Translations under genes and position numbers: made by a program | Notes under the pieces: generated by a model | Seen by the model: only the letters and a program-made list of their open reading frames with translations | Databases searched by the model: none | Told to the model about the DNA's origin: nothing | Part shown: positions 50,601 to 58,388 of the stretch, in pieces | Numbering within the stretch: position 1 is the first letter of the stretch | Layout of the letters: each line of letters begins with the position of its first letter | Assembly: GCF_014138265.1 (NCBI RefSeq) | Contig: NZ_JACGXL010000001.1 | Coordinates: 310,001-374,000, forward strand | Origin: Dokdonella fugitiva | GTDB taxonomy: Bacteria; Pseudomonadota; Gammaproteobacteria; Xanthomonadales; Rhodanobacteraceae | DNA length: 64,000 nt | Direction of reading: 5' to 3'

Positions 50601-51581
50601 ATGGCCGCCGACAGCGCCGACGCCGATCGCTACACGCGCCGCGCGCTCGCGCTGCTGCGCGCCGTCAACGGCATGGAGGCCGAGAACGCGCGCGAGCTGC
50701 GATCGCTCGCCGCGGAGATCCGCGCCATCCTCGGCACGGCTGCGCTCGATGCGCTCAACCGACGCGCGCTGGCGGCGCTCGTGCGCGAGATCGCGGCCGC
50801 CGTGACCGAGTCCTACGTCGCGATGTACGAGACGCAGGCGGCGTCGCTGGTCGAGCTCGCCGAGATCGAGGCGAAGTGGGCGAGCGGGGCAGGGGCGGCG
50901 CCACGCGTTGCGAGCGCGACCGCGATCGACGAGGCGATGTCCGGCCTGCTCGTGCAGGGCGCGCCGCTGCGCGACCAGTGGGTGCGGCAGGGCGAGGAAC
51001 TGGCCTGGCGCATGGCGAGCGCGGTGCGGACGGCCGCGACCACGCCGCAGCCCGCGCAGGCGGCCGCGAAGGCCATCGTGGGCAACCCGCGCACGCTGCG
51101 CGGGGGGCTGATCGAGAAGGCGCGCAACGACGCCGCAGCGCTGATCGACACGGCCGCGCACACGGCCGCCTACGCGGGCCGGCTCGCCACGTTCGCGGCG
51201 TCCGGCGTCAACGCGCTCGAGTGGTTCTCGATCCTCGACAGCCGGACGACCATCGGCTGCGCGGTGCGCGCTGGCAAGCTCTACACGCTCGATTTCGAGC
51301 CGATGGGGCACACGATCCCGATCGAGCGCCCGCCGCCGCGGCACTGGCGCTGCCGGTCGATCCTGCTGCCGCACAAGTACCCGGACGGCCCGCCGCCCGA
51401 TGGCGGCCCGCAGCGCGACAGCTTCGCGACGTGGCTCGCGAAGCAGCCGAAGGCGACGCAGGACGAGCTGCTCGGGCGCGGTCGCGCGGATCTCTGGCGC
51501 GGCGGCAAGATCACGCTGTCGGACCTCATCGGCCAGCGCGGGCAGACGCTCACGCTGGCGGAGTTGCGCGAGCGCGGCTAG
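50601..51581 (+). CDS. Minor head protein, MuF/SPP1 gp7-like (326 aa)
   Basis: A long helical N-terminal region is followed by FAASGVNALEWFSILDSRTT then IGCAVRAG, and PPPRHWRCRSILLPH, the conserved C-terminal MuF-like module (LDSRTT..C..R.G....PP.H..CR). These proteins are injected or help head assembly. Its stop overlaps the antisense gene at 51578-51844. Confidence 0.83.
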   Translation: MAADSADADRYTRRALALLRAVNGMEAENARELRSLAAEIRAILGTAALDALNRRALAALVREIAAAVTESYVAMYETQAASLVELAEIEAKWASGAGAAPRVASATAIDEAMSGLLVQGAPLRDQWVRQGEELAWRMASAVRTAATTPQPAQAAAKAIVGNPRTLRGGLIEKARNDAAALIDTAAHTAAYAGRLATFAASGVNALEWFSILDSRTTIGCAVRAGKLYTLDFEPMGHTIPIERPPPRHWRCRSILLPHKYPDGPPPDGGPQRDSFATWLAKQPKATQDELLGRGRADLWRGGKITLSDLIGQRGQTLTLAELRERG

Positions 51582-51844
51582 CGGTAGTTCGTATTGCGCC
51601 AGACTGCAAGCCACATCGCCAGCAGGTCGCGATCGACATAGTGCTTTTCCGGGAATGCAGCCAAGAGCGAATCTGCAAGACCTTCGATCTCGGCGTCGTC
51701 TCCGCTGCGCATGATCGTATCGACTTGCTTCGCGGGAATTTTCACCACGCTCTGTCCTTGCCACTGTGCGTCGACGTCTTGCCCTTCGCGCAAGTAGAAG
51801 CTCGCCTCGCCGGCACTGTAGTTGCTGTTCTTCAACGGGAACAT
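51578..51844 (-). CDS. Antisense accessory gene (88 aa) within the head operon
   Basis: The only leftward gene in the 38-64 kb rightward block. ATG at 51844 has GGAGG four bases upstream. The product (MFPLKNSNYSAGEASFYLRE, VVKIPAKQVDTIMRSGDDAE, DRDLLAMWLAVWRNTNYR) is soluble and of unknown family. Less GC-rich than its neighbours, with a degenerate operator just upstream, it looks like a moron expressed apart from the structural genes. Confidence 0.7.
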   Translation of the reverse strand: MFPLKNSNYSAGEASFYLREGQDVDAQWQGQSVVKIPAKQVDTIMRSGDDAEIEGLADSLLAAFPEKHYVDRDLLAMWLAVWRNTNYR

Positions 51845-51898
51845 GTGACCTCCGCAGCATTCGGCGCAATTGCCGAGCCGAAGGATAGTCCCGCGCGT

Positions 51899-51925
51899 TG
51901 ACTACGCGCAGTAGCTTGTCAACAC
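51899..51925. promoter_or_regulatory. Degenerate operator and inverted repeat upstream of the antisense gene
   Basis: CTACGCGCAGTAG (51902-51914) resembles a shortened form of the prophage operator dyad, nested in the longer symmetry GTTGAC (51899-51904) ... GTCAAC (51918-51923). On the minus strand TTGACA (51922-51917) could be a -35 element for the antisense gene; I see no convincing -10. Confidence 0.45.
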
Positions 51926-51927
51926 CC

Positions 51928-52032
51928 ATGGGAGACACAGTGCCGCTCACAAAGCCGCGGCAGTGCAGACGCGCGCGCGGGTTCCGGCCGGAATGGCCAC
52001 GCAAACGGCGGATGCCGAGAGGGTTTCCATGA
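51928..52032 (+). CDS. Possible small basic protein (34 aa)
   Basis: An Arg-rich frame (MGDTVPLTKPRQCRRARGFR) whose stop overlaps the scaffold start (ATGA). It may only be a leader that couples translation after the antisense gene. Low confidence. Confidence 0.35.
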   Translation: MGDTVPLTKPRQCRRARGFRPEWPRKRRMPRGFP

Positions 52033-52787
52033 AGCTCAAGCTGGACGACAAGGGTAATGCGGTGCTGCAGGACGGGAAGCCGGTGTACGTCCACGAGGAC
52101 GGCTCCGAACATCCGTTCGACGCGGCCGCAACGGTCGAGACGATCAAGGCGCGCAACGCGGAAGCCAAGGCGAACCGGCAACGGTACGAGGCGGCGGAAG
52201 CGAAGCTCAAGGCGTTCGAGGGCATCGAGCCCGAGGCCGCCCGCACTGCGATCGAGACCGTCAAGAACTACGACTCGTCGAAGTCGAAGGACGCCGCCGA
52301 GTTCGAGCGTCGCCTCAGCGAGAGCAACAAGACCTGGCAGGAAAAGCTGGACGCGGCGAACAAGGCTGCGACCGAGGCGAGCCGCAAGCTCGACGAGAAG
52401 ATCGTCGGCGACGCGTTCCTCCGGTCGAAGTTCATCGCGGACAAGCTCGCCGTGCCGGCGGACATGGTGCAGGCCACGTTCGGACGCAACTTCAAGGTCG
52501 AGAACGGCCAGCTCGTCGCGATCGATGCCAATGGCAATCCGATCATGTCGAAGGCCAACCCCGGCACGAATGCAACGTTCGACGAAGCCTGCGAAATCCT
52601 CGTGAACGGCTATGCGCACAAGGACTCGATCCTCAAGGCCACCAACGGCGGCGGCAGCGGGACTCCCGCGGGCGGCGGCAGCGGTGGCGGCGGGGGCGGC
52701 AAGACCCTGACGCGCGCGCAGTTCGATGCACTCGATCCGAAGGCGAGGGCGGATCACTTCGCCGGCGGCGGAAAGATCACCGATTGA
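52029..52787 (+). CDS. Probable scaffolding protein (252 aa)
   Basis: MKLKLDDKGNAVLQDGKPVY then VHEDGSEHPFD is a typical start of phage scaffold-like proteins encoded before the coat gene. The middle is a long coiled coil (EFERRLSESNKTWQEKLDAA), and GGGSGGGGGG linkers lead to a short C-terminal helix-loop (TLTRAQFDALDPKARADHFA) that likely binds the coat. Upstream in-frame starts at 51963 and 51993 are possible but less typical. Confidence 0.75.
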   Translation: MKLKLDDKGNAVLQDGKPVYVHEDGSEHPFDAAATVETIKARNAEAKANRQRYEAAEAKLKAFEGIEPEAARTAIETVKNYDSSKSKDAAEFERRLSESNKTWQEKLDAANKAATEASRKLDEKIVGDAFLRSKFIADKLAVPADMVQATFGRNFKVENGQLVAIDANGNPIMSKANPGTNATFDEACEILVNGYAHKDSILKATNGGGSGTPAGGGSGGGGGGKTLTRAQFDALDPKARADHFAGGGKITD

Positions 52788-52846
52788 TCCAAGGCAGCCG
52801 GCACCAGTCGGCGTCAACGTCCATCTGAAACTGAGGTCCACGAGTC

Positions 52847-53995
52847 ATGGCAAACACGCTGACTGGCATCATCCCGACCCTGTACGAGGCGATGAACGTC
52901 GTCTCGCGCGAAATGGTCGGCTTCATTCCCGCCGTGCGTTCGGACAGCAACGCCGAGCGCGCAGCGGTCAACCAGGCCGTGCGCGTTCCGCTCGGTGTCG
53001 CCGGCGCGCTCGAGGACATCACGCCCGGCGTCAACCCGGCCGATTCTGGCGACACGACCGTCGGCTACGTCGACGTCACCATCACGAAGTCCAAGGCGGC
53101 GCCGGTTCGCTGGAACGGCGAAGAAGAGCGCGGCGTCGGCGCGACGGGAACCTACAACCGCGTGCTCGCCGACCAGTTCGCCGACGCGATGCGCAAGCTC
53201 GTGAACGCGGTGGAAGTCGACCTCGCCGCGTGTGCCAAGGTGGGCGCTTCGCGCGCGTACGGCACCGCGGGCACCGCGCCGTTCGGGACCGCCGGCGACC
53301 TGTCCGACTTCGCCGGCGTGCTCAAGATCCTCGAGGACAACGGCGCGCCGAAGTCCGACCTGCAGCTCGCGCTCGGCTCGGCCGCGATGATGAACCTGCG
53401 CGGCAAACAGTCCGTGCTGTTCAAGGTCAACGAGGCCGGGTCCAATGACATGCTGCGCAACGGCATGACCGACCGCGTGCAGGGCTTCGCGCTGCGCAAC
53501 TCGGCCGGCATCACTCTGCACACCAAGGGTACCGGCGCCAGCTACGTGACCTCGGGCTCGACCGCCGCGGGCGTGACGGACATCGCGCTCGTCACCGGCA
53601 CGGGCACCGTACTTGCCGGCGACGTCGTGACCTTCGCCGCGGATTCGGCGAACAAGTACGTCGTGGGCACCGGTGTCGCGGCTCCTGGCACGATCTCGCT
53701 GAACAAGCCCGGCGCGCTCGTGACGATTCCGACGGGCAACGCGCTGACGATCGGCAACAGCTACACGCCGAACGTCGGATTCGCGCGTTCCGCGATCATC
53801 CTCGCCGCGCGTGCTCCGGCCGTTCCGACCGGCGGTGACTCGGCCGACGATGCCACCACGATCACGGACCCGATCACGGGCCTGACGTTCGAGGTGCGCG
53901 TGTACCGCCAGTACCGCCAGGTGAAGTACGAAGTCTGCCTCGCCTGGGGCTGCAAGGCCATCAAGCCCGAGCACATCGCGCTGCTCATCGGCTGA
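52847..53995 (+). CDS. Major capsid protein, P22 gp5-like
   Basis: 382 aa. MANTLTGIIPTLYEAMNVVS and REMVGFIPAVRSDSNAER then AVNQAVRVPLG match P22-type coat proteins, with ITKSKAAPVRWNGEEE and a spine-helix region RVLADQFADAMRKLVNAVEV. A Gly/Thr/Val-rich insertion domain (TGTGTVLAGDVVTFAADSAN) and a C-terminal YRQYRQVKYEVCLAWGCKAI follow. It forms the HK97-fold shell. Well-spaced and unlinked by overlap from the scaffold gene, consistent with high expression. Confidence 0.88.
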   Translation: MANTLTGIIPTLYEAMNVVSREMVGFIPAVRSDSNAERAAVNQAVRVPLGVAGALEDITPGVNPADSGDTTVGYVDVTITKSKAAPVRWNGEEERGVGATGTYNRVLADQFADAMRKLVNAVEVDLAACAKVGASRAYGTAGTAPFGTAGDLSDFAGVLKILEDNGAPKSDLQLALGSAAMMNLRGKQSVLFKVNEAGSNDMLRNGMTDRVQGFALRNSAGITLHTKGTGASYVTSGSTAAGVTDIALVTGTGTVLAGDVVTFAADSANKYVVGTGVAAPGTISLNKPGALVTIPTGNALTIGNSYTPNVGFARSAIILAARAPAVPTGGDSADDATTITDPITGLTFEVRVYRQYRQVKYEVCLAWGCKAIKPEHIALLIG

Positions 53996-54004
53996 CGCAT
54001 CACC

Positions 54005-54033
54005 TGCGCGCCTGCGGGAGACCCGGGCGCGCA
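54005..54033 (+). terminator. GC-rich hairpin after the capsid gene (attenuator or RNA-processing site)
   Basis: TGCGCGCC and GGCGCGCA form an 8-bp stem around a 13-base loop, followed by GTTTCC rather than a clean T-run. It lies between the capsid stop and the next gene and may reduce read-through or stabilise coat mRNA. Confidence 0.35.
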
Positions 54034-54060
54034 GTTTCCAAAGGGCAACGGAGCACGATC

Positions 54061-54237
54061 ATGGCGAAGAACACCAAGGCGCACGACGACAAGATCGAGG
54101 ACGGGAACGCGCAGCCGGAGCAGGCCGTGCACGACGACGTCGATCTCGTCGCGATGTTCAAGGACGGCACGACGCTGCACGTCCATCCGACGACCGTCGA
54201 GGCGCACGAGCGCGTCGGCTGGAAGCGCGTGGGCTAA
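54061..54237 (+). CDS. Small acidic structural-region protein (58 aa)
   Basis: MAKNTKAHDDKIEDGNAQPE then DLVAMFKDGTTLHVHPTTVE and AHERVGWKRVG. Short proteins of this type with a charged N-terminus and a V-H-P-x-x-V-x-x-H-x-x-x-GW end lie between coat and connector genes in many phages, possibly a head-closure or decoration peptide. Confidence 0.6.
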   Translation: MAKNTKAHDDKIEDGNAQPEQAVHDDVDLVAMFKDGTTLHVHPTTVEAHERVGWKRVG

Positions 54238-54241
54238 CCCC

Positions 54242-54745
54242 ATGACACTCATCGTCGAAGATGGTACCGGGCTCCCGAACGCCGAGACGTACGTCTCGGT
54301 GGCGGACGCCGACGCGTACCACCTGGCGATGAGCAACGCCGCGTGGGCCGCTGCGCCCACGCCCGCAAAGGAAGGCGCCCTTCGCCGCGCCGCGCAGTAC
54401 ATCGACTCGTTCTACCGCTTCCGCGGCAATCGCCTGTCCGAGATCGCCGTGCCCGCGCCGGCAGAGCAGCAGGCGCTGCAGTGGCCGCGCGACATCGTCG
54501 ACGCATGGCCGATCCGCGAACTTGTCGCCGCGACCTGCGAGCTGGCGTTGCGCGCGCTCTCGGGCGCGCTGTTCGCCGACCAGTCCGGCGGCGATGTCGT
54601 GAGCGAGACGGTCGGCCCGATCAGCGTGACGTACAGCAGCAGCGGCCTTGGCGGCCAGACGCGCTACGCGGTGGCCGATGCGCTGCTCGCGCCGTTCACC
54701 GCCGGCGGCGCGCGCAGTAGCCTGCGCATCGAGCGTGCGTCGTGA
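54242..54745 (+). CDS. Head-tail adaptor, DnaT-like annotated family (167 aa)
   Basis: MTLIVEDGTGLPNAETYVSV then ADADAYHLAM, LRRAAQYIDSFYRFRGNRLS and LQWPRDIVD match the family often labelled DnaT-like ssDNA-binding, which is in fact a head completion connector (gp6-like) by position and helical fold. Follows the coat gene and precedes a further connector. Confidence 0.75.
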   Translation: MTLIVEDGTGLPNAETYVSVADADAYHLAMSNAAWAAAPTPAKEGALRRAAQYIDSFYRFRGNRLSEIAVPAPAEQQALQWPRDIVDAWPIRELVAATCELALRALSGALFADQSGGDVVSETVGPISVTYSSSGLGGQTRYAVADALLAPFTAGGARSSLRIERAS

Positions 54746-55077
54746 CGGCCTTCTACGACCGCGCCGCCGCGACGGCCCTGCGCATGCTGACGAAGTACGG
54801 CAAGGGCGTGCGCGTCACGAGCACGAACATGGCCGGCGCCGTCACCGCGCGCGAGGGCAAGGCGGTGCTCGTGTCCGTCGTGAAGCACGACCTCGGCAAC
54901 TCCGGTATCTCGATCGGTGACCACAAGCTGCTCGTGGAAGCATCGCTCGCCCCGAAGCCGGGCGACCGCATCCTCGACCTGGCCGACGGCGCCTCGCGCG
55001 TGATCGTCGATCCCGTCAACCCGATCAAGCCGGCCGACACGCTCATCGCGTTCGAGTGCTACGCGAGGCTCGGATGA
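54742..55077 (+). CDS. Head-tail connector / head closure protein (111 aa)
   Basis: GTG at 54742 overlaps the adaptor stop. A short helix (YDRAAATALRMLTKYGKGVR) precedes a beta-rich barrel (SIGDHKLLVEASLAPKPGDR then ILDLADGASRVIVDPVNPIK), the shape of gp16/FII-like closure proteins. Overlaps the next gene by ATGA. Confidence 0.68.
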   Translation: MTAFYDRAAATALRMLTKYGKGVRVTSTNMAGAVTAREGKAVLVSVVKHDLGNSGISIGDHKLLVEASLAPKPGDRILDLADGASRVIVDPVNPIKPADTLIAFECYARLG

Positions 55078-55568
55078 GCGTGCGCATCGACATCGATTCG
55101 GCTGCCGCGCAGCGCCAGTACGACGCGCTGCGTCAGCTCGCCGAGAATCCTCAGCGGCCGCTCGAGCTCGCGCGCGACGTGCTGGAACAGCGCGTCCGGC
55201 AGACCTTCCGCGACGAAGCCGACCCGTGGGGCAGCCCGTGGGCGCCGCATTCGCCGGTCACGACGGGCCTGCGCGCGCGCCGCGGCAACACGCGCGTGTC
55301 CCTGCTGATCGACACCGGCAAGATGTTCTCGACCATTCGCAGCGGCGTCGAGGGCAACGAAGCGTTCGTCGCGATCGGTGGCGAGGGCACGTTCCCCGAG
55401 GTGCACCAGCGCGGAAATCCCGACAACAAGGCGTGGGGCCGCGGGCGCGCGCCGATCCCGGCCCGGCCGATGTTCCCGCTGCGCGGCGACGAGGTCGAGC
55501 TGCCCGACGCATGGGCGAACGACCTGTTCGCGCCGTTCGACGAAGCGATCGCGGAGGCTCTGGCATGA
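55074..55568 (+). CDS. Phage virion morphogenesis/tail completion protein (164 aa)
   Basis: Start MSVRIDIDSAAAQRQYDALR at 55074 by ATGA overlap. RDEADPWGSPWAPHSPVT, then LLIDTGKMFSTIRSG and IPARPMFPLRGDEVELPD are the hallmarks of Mu gpG-like/HK97 gp10-type tail completion proteins (a conserved W-x-P...S-G-x-L-x-x-S...R-P-x-x-P pattern). Confidence 0.78.
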   Translation: MSVRIDIDSAAAQRQYDALRQLAENPQRPLELARDVLEQRVRQTFRDEADPWGSPWAPHSPVTTGLRARRGNTRVSLLIDTGKMFSTIRSGVEGNEAFVAIGGEGTFPEVHQRGNPDNKAWGRGRAPIPARPMFPLRGDEVELPDAWANDLFAPFDEAIAEALA

Positions 55569-56005
55569 ACCAGCGCATCCCGCTCAAGACGATCGCCGAT
55601 CACATCCGTCCGCTCGTGCCGCTCGCTGCTCGCGTGGGCACCGCGTACGACCGCGACTACATCCAGGCCGTGCAGGGCGCCCCGGCCGCTGTCGTGTGGG
55701 TAATCGGTCAGCGGCACACGCCGCGCGATGACGGCGGCGGCGGCGCGGGCTGCTACTTCCAGCGGATGAAGGTCGAAATCGCGATGCGGCTCGTGGTGCC
55801 GCGCTACCTCGACGGCGAGATCGACGCCGAGGCGCGCATGAACGCGCTGCACGACCAGGTGACGGCCGCGATGCGCAAGTACCAGCCCGGCGAAGCATGG
55901 ACGCAGTTCGTGCTCGGGACGTCGCAGGACGGCCCTGCCAACGAATCCGTGTGCACGGTCGACGTGTTCTTCACGGCCGACGTGCTCTACACCGAACGAC
56001 CCTGA
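55565..56005 (+). CDS. Probable tail terminator protein (146 aa)
   Basis: ATGA overlap with the previous gene. The alpha/beta protein (ADHIRPLVPLAARVGTAYDR, YFQRMKVEIAMRLVVPRYLD, AWTQFVLGTSQDGPANES, VDVFFTADVLYTERP) sits where lambda gpU-like terminators are encoded, before the tail tube. Assignment is by position and fold-like pattern. Confidence 0.65.
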   Translation: MNQRIPLKTIADHIRPLVPLAARVGTAYDRDYIQAVQGAPAAVVWVIGQRHTPRDDGGGGAGCYFQRMKVEIAMRLVVPRYLDGEIDAEARMNALHDQVTAAMRKYQPGEAWTQFVLGTSQDGPANESVCTVDVFFTADVLYTERP

Positions 56006-56019
56006 CGAGGAACAGCGCC

Positions 56020-56247
56020 ATGGAGCCGAAGATTTTCACCGAACACCCGCGCGACGGTGGCAGCTACATCGCCAACCCCGACGGCACCTTCACGCAGCGC
56101 GAGCCGACGACCGGCGAGCGTCCGTGTCGCTGCCGGCCGGAATCGATGCAGCCCGCCGTGGCGAAAGAACCCGAGGCGATCGCGGATGCGGCGCCGGAGG
56201 CCGAGGCAGCGCCGACGCAGCGCAAGGCACGCACCCGGGTCGAGTGA
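56020..56247 (+). CDS. Small protein before the tail tube gene (75 aa)
   Basis: MEPKIFTEHPRDGGSYIANP then DGTFTQREPTTGERPCRC and an acidic, Ala-rich tail. The N-terminal pattern is common in short phage proteins near tail genes. Function unknown. Confidence 0.6.
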   Translation: MEPKIFTEHPRDGGSYIANPDGTFTQREPTTGERPCRCRPESMQPAVAKEPEAIADAAPEAEAAPTQRKARTRVE

Positions 56248-56290
56248 CCTGGGGCGCACGTAACGAACCACACGCAAGAGGGCACACACC

Positions 56291-57547
56291 ATGGCACTGC
56301 GCTCCACCAAGGACCGCGTTGCGCTCCTCAAGATCGAATCGACGTACGGAACCGATGCGAGTCCGGGCGCAGCGCAGGCGATCCTGCTGATGAACAGCAC
56401 GATCAATCCGCTCGCCGACAAGCTCGAACGTCAGACCGACCGCCCGTTCTTCGGCGGCGATCCGTTCGTACTCATCAACAAGCGCATCGAGCTCGAGGCC
56501 GAGTGCGACCTGATCGGCAACGCCACGGCTGGCACGGCCGCGCCGCTCGGCGCGCTCTACCGCGCGTGCTGCCACAGTGAAACGCTGGTGGCAGCAGAGC
56601 TGTCGGCGCCGGGCACGCTCACGCCGACGACGAACACGACCGGCGGCACGCTCGCCGCGGCGACGTACTACTACAAGCTGACCGCCATCAACGCGATCGG
56701 CGAAACCATCGCGAGCGCGGAGGCGTCGCAGGCGACGACTGGCGCGACCTCGACCGTCGGGCTGTCGTGGTCGGCGGTGGTCGGTGCGACCGGCTACAAG
56801 CTCTACCGCTCGACCTCGAGTGGCGCGGAAACGTACCTGACCACGCTCGGCGCGGTGACGTCGTACACCGACACCGGCGCGATCTCGCCGGGCACGCAGC
56901 CGCCGCCGTCCGTGAACACGACCGTGGGCGCAATCTACCGCCCGATCTCGACGAGCTTCGCCTCGGCCACGGTGTACTTCTACCAGGCCGGCGTGCTCTA
57001 CAAGATGACGGGCGTCCGCGGCTACATCGACTTCGACCAGTCGATCAACAACTACTCGAAGGGCAAGGTGAAGCTCACGGGCCTGCTCACCGCGCCGACC
57101 GACGGCGAGGCACCCGGCGGCATCGATTTCTCGGCGTTCCAGACGCCGGCGGCGATCCAGACCGAGACCTGGGAGGTCATCTGCGGCGGCGTGAACGTGT
57201 GCGCCAAGGCGCTGACGCTGAACCAGAACGCGACCATCGGCCTGCAGGAATGCAGCGAGAGTCGCGAAGTGGCTGTGTCGGACCGTAAGCCGACCGGCAC
57301 CCTGCGCGTGCTCAAGGATTCCGCGCTCGCAACGTGGGACCCGTTCGCGCTGGCCGACCAGCAGCAGGTCGTGACGCTGATCTCGCGCGTGACGAAGGCG
57401 TCGGGCCTGAACGTGGAGATCCCGATCCGCGCGCAGCTCGAGTACCCGAAGCCGGCCGACGTCGACGGGTTCGCGGGCTACGAGATCAATTTCACCGCCG
57501 TCCCGAGCGGAAGCGGTGGGGACGAGTACGCGCTGATCGTCCGCTGA
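56291..57547 (+). CDS. Major tail tube protein with inserted fibronectin-III-like domain (418 aa)
   Basis: The N-terminal (LLKIESTYGTDASPGAAQAI) and C-terminal parts (ISRVTKASGLNVEIPIRAQL, GYEINFTAVPSGSGGDEYAL) match long tail-tube proteins. About residues 105-205 are a Thr/Ser-rich beta domain (TLAAATYYYKLTAINAIGET, WSAVVGATGYKLYRSTSSGA) like an FN3/Ig module inserted in a loop. Such surface domains project from the tail shaft and may bind cells weakly. A strong terminator follows. Confidence 0.8.
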   Translation: MALRSTKDRVALLKIESTYGTDASPGAAQAILLMNSTINPLADKLERQTDRPFFGGDPFVLINKRIELEAECDLIGNATAGTAAPLGALYRACCHSETLVAAELSAPGTLTPTTNTTGGTLAAATYYYKLTAINAIGETIASAEASQATTGATSTVGLSWSAVVGATGYKLYRSTSSGAETYLTTLGAVTSYTDTGAISPGTQPPPSVNTTVGAIYRPISTSFASATVYFYQAGVLYKMTGVRGYIDFDQSINNYSKGKVKLTGLLTAPTDGEAPGGIDFSAFQTPAAIQTETWEVICGGVNVCAKALTLNQNATIGLQECSESREVAVSDRKPTGTLRVLKDSALATWDPFALADQQQVVTLISRVTKASGLNVEIPIRAQLEYPKPADVDGFAGYEINFTAVPSGSGGDEYALIVR

Positions 57548-57578
57548 TCCTCTGGAGCCGAACGGGCTCCCTTCCTCA

Positions 57579-57610
57579 AGCCCCGGCAGGTCGTCGCCGG
57601 GGCTTTTCTT
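57579..57610 (+). terminator. Intrinsic terminator after the tail tube gene
   Basis: A 9-bp GC-rich stem AGCCCCGGC / GCCGGGGCT with an 8-base loop is followed by TTTCTTT. This is the clearest rho-independent terminator in the structural region and would lower transcription of the chaperone and tape-measure genes relative to the tube. Confidence 0.75.
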
Positions 57611-57633
57611 TGGCATACCTCGCACGGTATTTT

Positions 57634-57654
57634 CTGCCATACTACGCATGGCAG
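57634..57654. repeat. Inverted repeat in the leader of the tail chaperone gene
   Basis: CTGCCAT and ATGGCAG flank the heptamer ACTACGC. A shorter dyad, ATACC...GGTAT, lies just upstream. No convincing -35/-10 pair accompanies it. It may be an RNA hairpin or a protein site in the leader between the terminator and the ATG at 57686. Confidence 0.4.
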
Positions 57655-57685
57655 ATCGCCGTCAACCGAGGACAGGGGTACCCCA

Positions 57686-58033
57686 ATGCTCACGCTCAAG
57701 CGCGACATGACCTTCAAGCAGACCGTGCACGTGCAGCTTCCGACCGAGAAGCCGGACGTGTTCCGCACCGGCAGCTTCACGGCCGAGTACAAGCTGATCT
57801 CGAACGATGAGGTTCGCGCGATGGCCGACGAGAAGCTGACGGTGCAGCAGCAGCTCGACCGCGTGCTCGTCTCCGTCGACGGTGTCGGCCCGATCGAAGG
57901 CGACGAGAAGTATTCGCCGGCCGAACAGCTGCAGCTCGTGAAGGAAAACACGATCACGTCGCTGGCCGCGCTGCACGCGTTCAACAAGGCGTGCGCGAAG
58001 GACATCGTGGGAAAAACCTCGAAGGCGCCGTAA
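57686..58033 (+). CDS. Tail assembly chaperone, short form (gpG-like, 115 aa)
   Basis: MLTLKRDMTFKQTVHVQLPT, SFTAEYKLISNDEVRAMADE and LVSVDGVGPIEGDEKYSPAE identify the tail assembly chaperone family. Standard translation stops at 58033. It would coat the tape measure during tail-tube polymerisation. A fraction of ribosomes should shift at 58009-58015 to make the long form. Confidence 0.82.
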   Translation: MLTLKRDMTFKQTVHVQLPTEKPDVFRTGSFTAEYKLISNDEVRAMADEKLTVQQQLDRVLVSVDGVGPIEGDEKYSPAEQLQLVKENTITSLAALHAFNKACAKDIVGKTSKAP

Positions 58034-58380
58034 CCCGCTTTCTCGGGATACGACGCGGGCCAGACCGCGAGGACGTTGCAGACCAGCTCCGGCAGTTTGG
58101 CGCACCGGCTGGCGTGTTGAAGGGGTGGGAGGCGGATGCCGACGACGACCGGGACGGCGACACGATTAGTGTGCTCGAGCCGAACTGGAACGCATTCGAG
58201 GTATGGCGAAGGTGCCGGCCCGTGATGGTATCGACGATGACCGCGGTACTCACCTCAGGAATCGAGGCAACGGAGATCGAGGCGGTATGCCGCGCTGTCG
58301 GCGTGCCGTTCGACACCGACCTGCTCGACAAGGTCCATCACGCGTCCGCCGTCGCTGACCGCCTGCGCAACACGAAGTAG
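57686..58380 (+). CDS. Tail assembly chaperone, long form by -1 frameshift (gpGT-like, about 231 aa)
   Basis: Joined frames 57686-58015 and 58015-58380. After KDIVGK the -1 frame continues NLEGAVTRFLGIRRGPDRED and ends VADRLRNTK. The second frame has no good start codon of its own near the junction and covers the otherwise empty space up to the tape measure gene. This matches lambda G/GT organisation: the T part binds tube protein while G binds the tape measure. Confidence 0.82.
58009..58015 (+). promoter_or_regulatory. Programmed -1 ribosomal frameshift site
   Basis: The heptamer G-GGA-AAA lies in the correct phase (GTG GGA AAA in the zero frame), the X-XXY-YYZ pattern close to lambda's GGGAAAG. 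Slippage leads into the only long -1 frame, which ends at 58380. Confidence 0.82.
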
Positions 58381-58388
58381 GACGCCGC

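Noticed and set aside
49920-52841. Minus-strand 973-aa open frame
   Set aside because: Antisense to portal, MuF-like and scaffold genes; no motif; composition of a shadow frame.
57991-58380. Independent gene starting at the ATG at 57991
   Set aside because: That ATG lies inside the chaperone gene without a ribosome site, while an in-phase GGGAAAA heptamer explains the frame as the GT extension.
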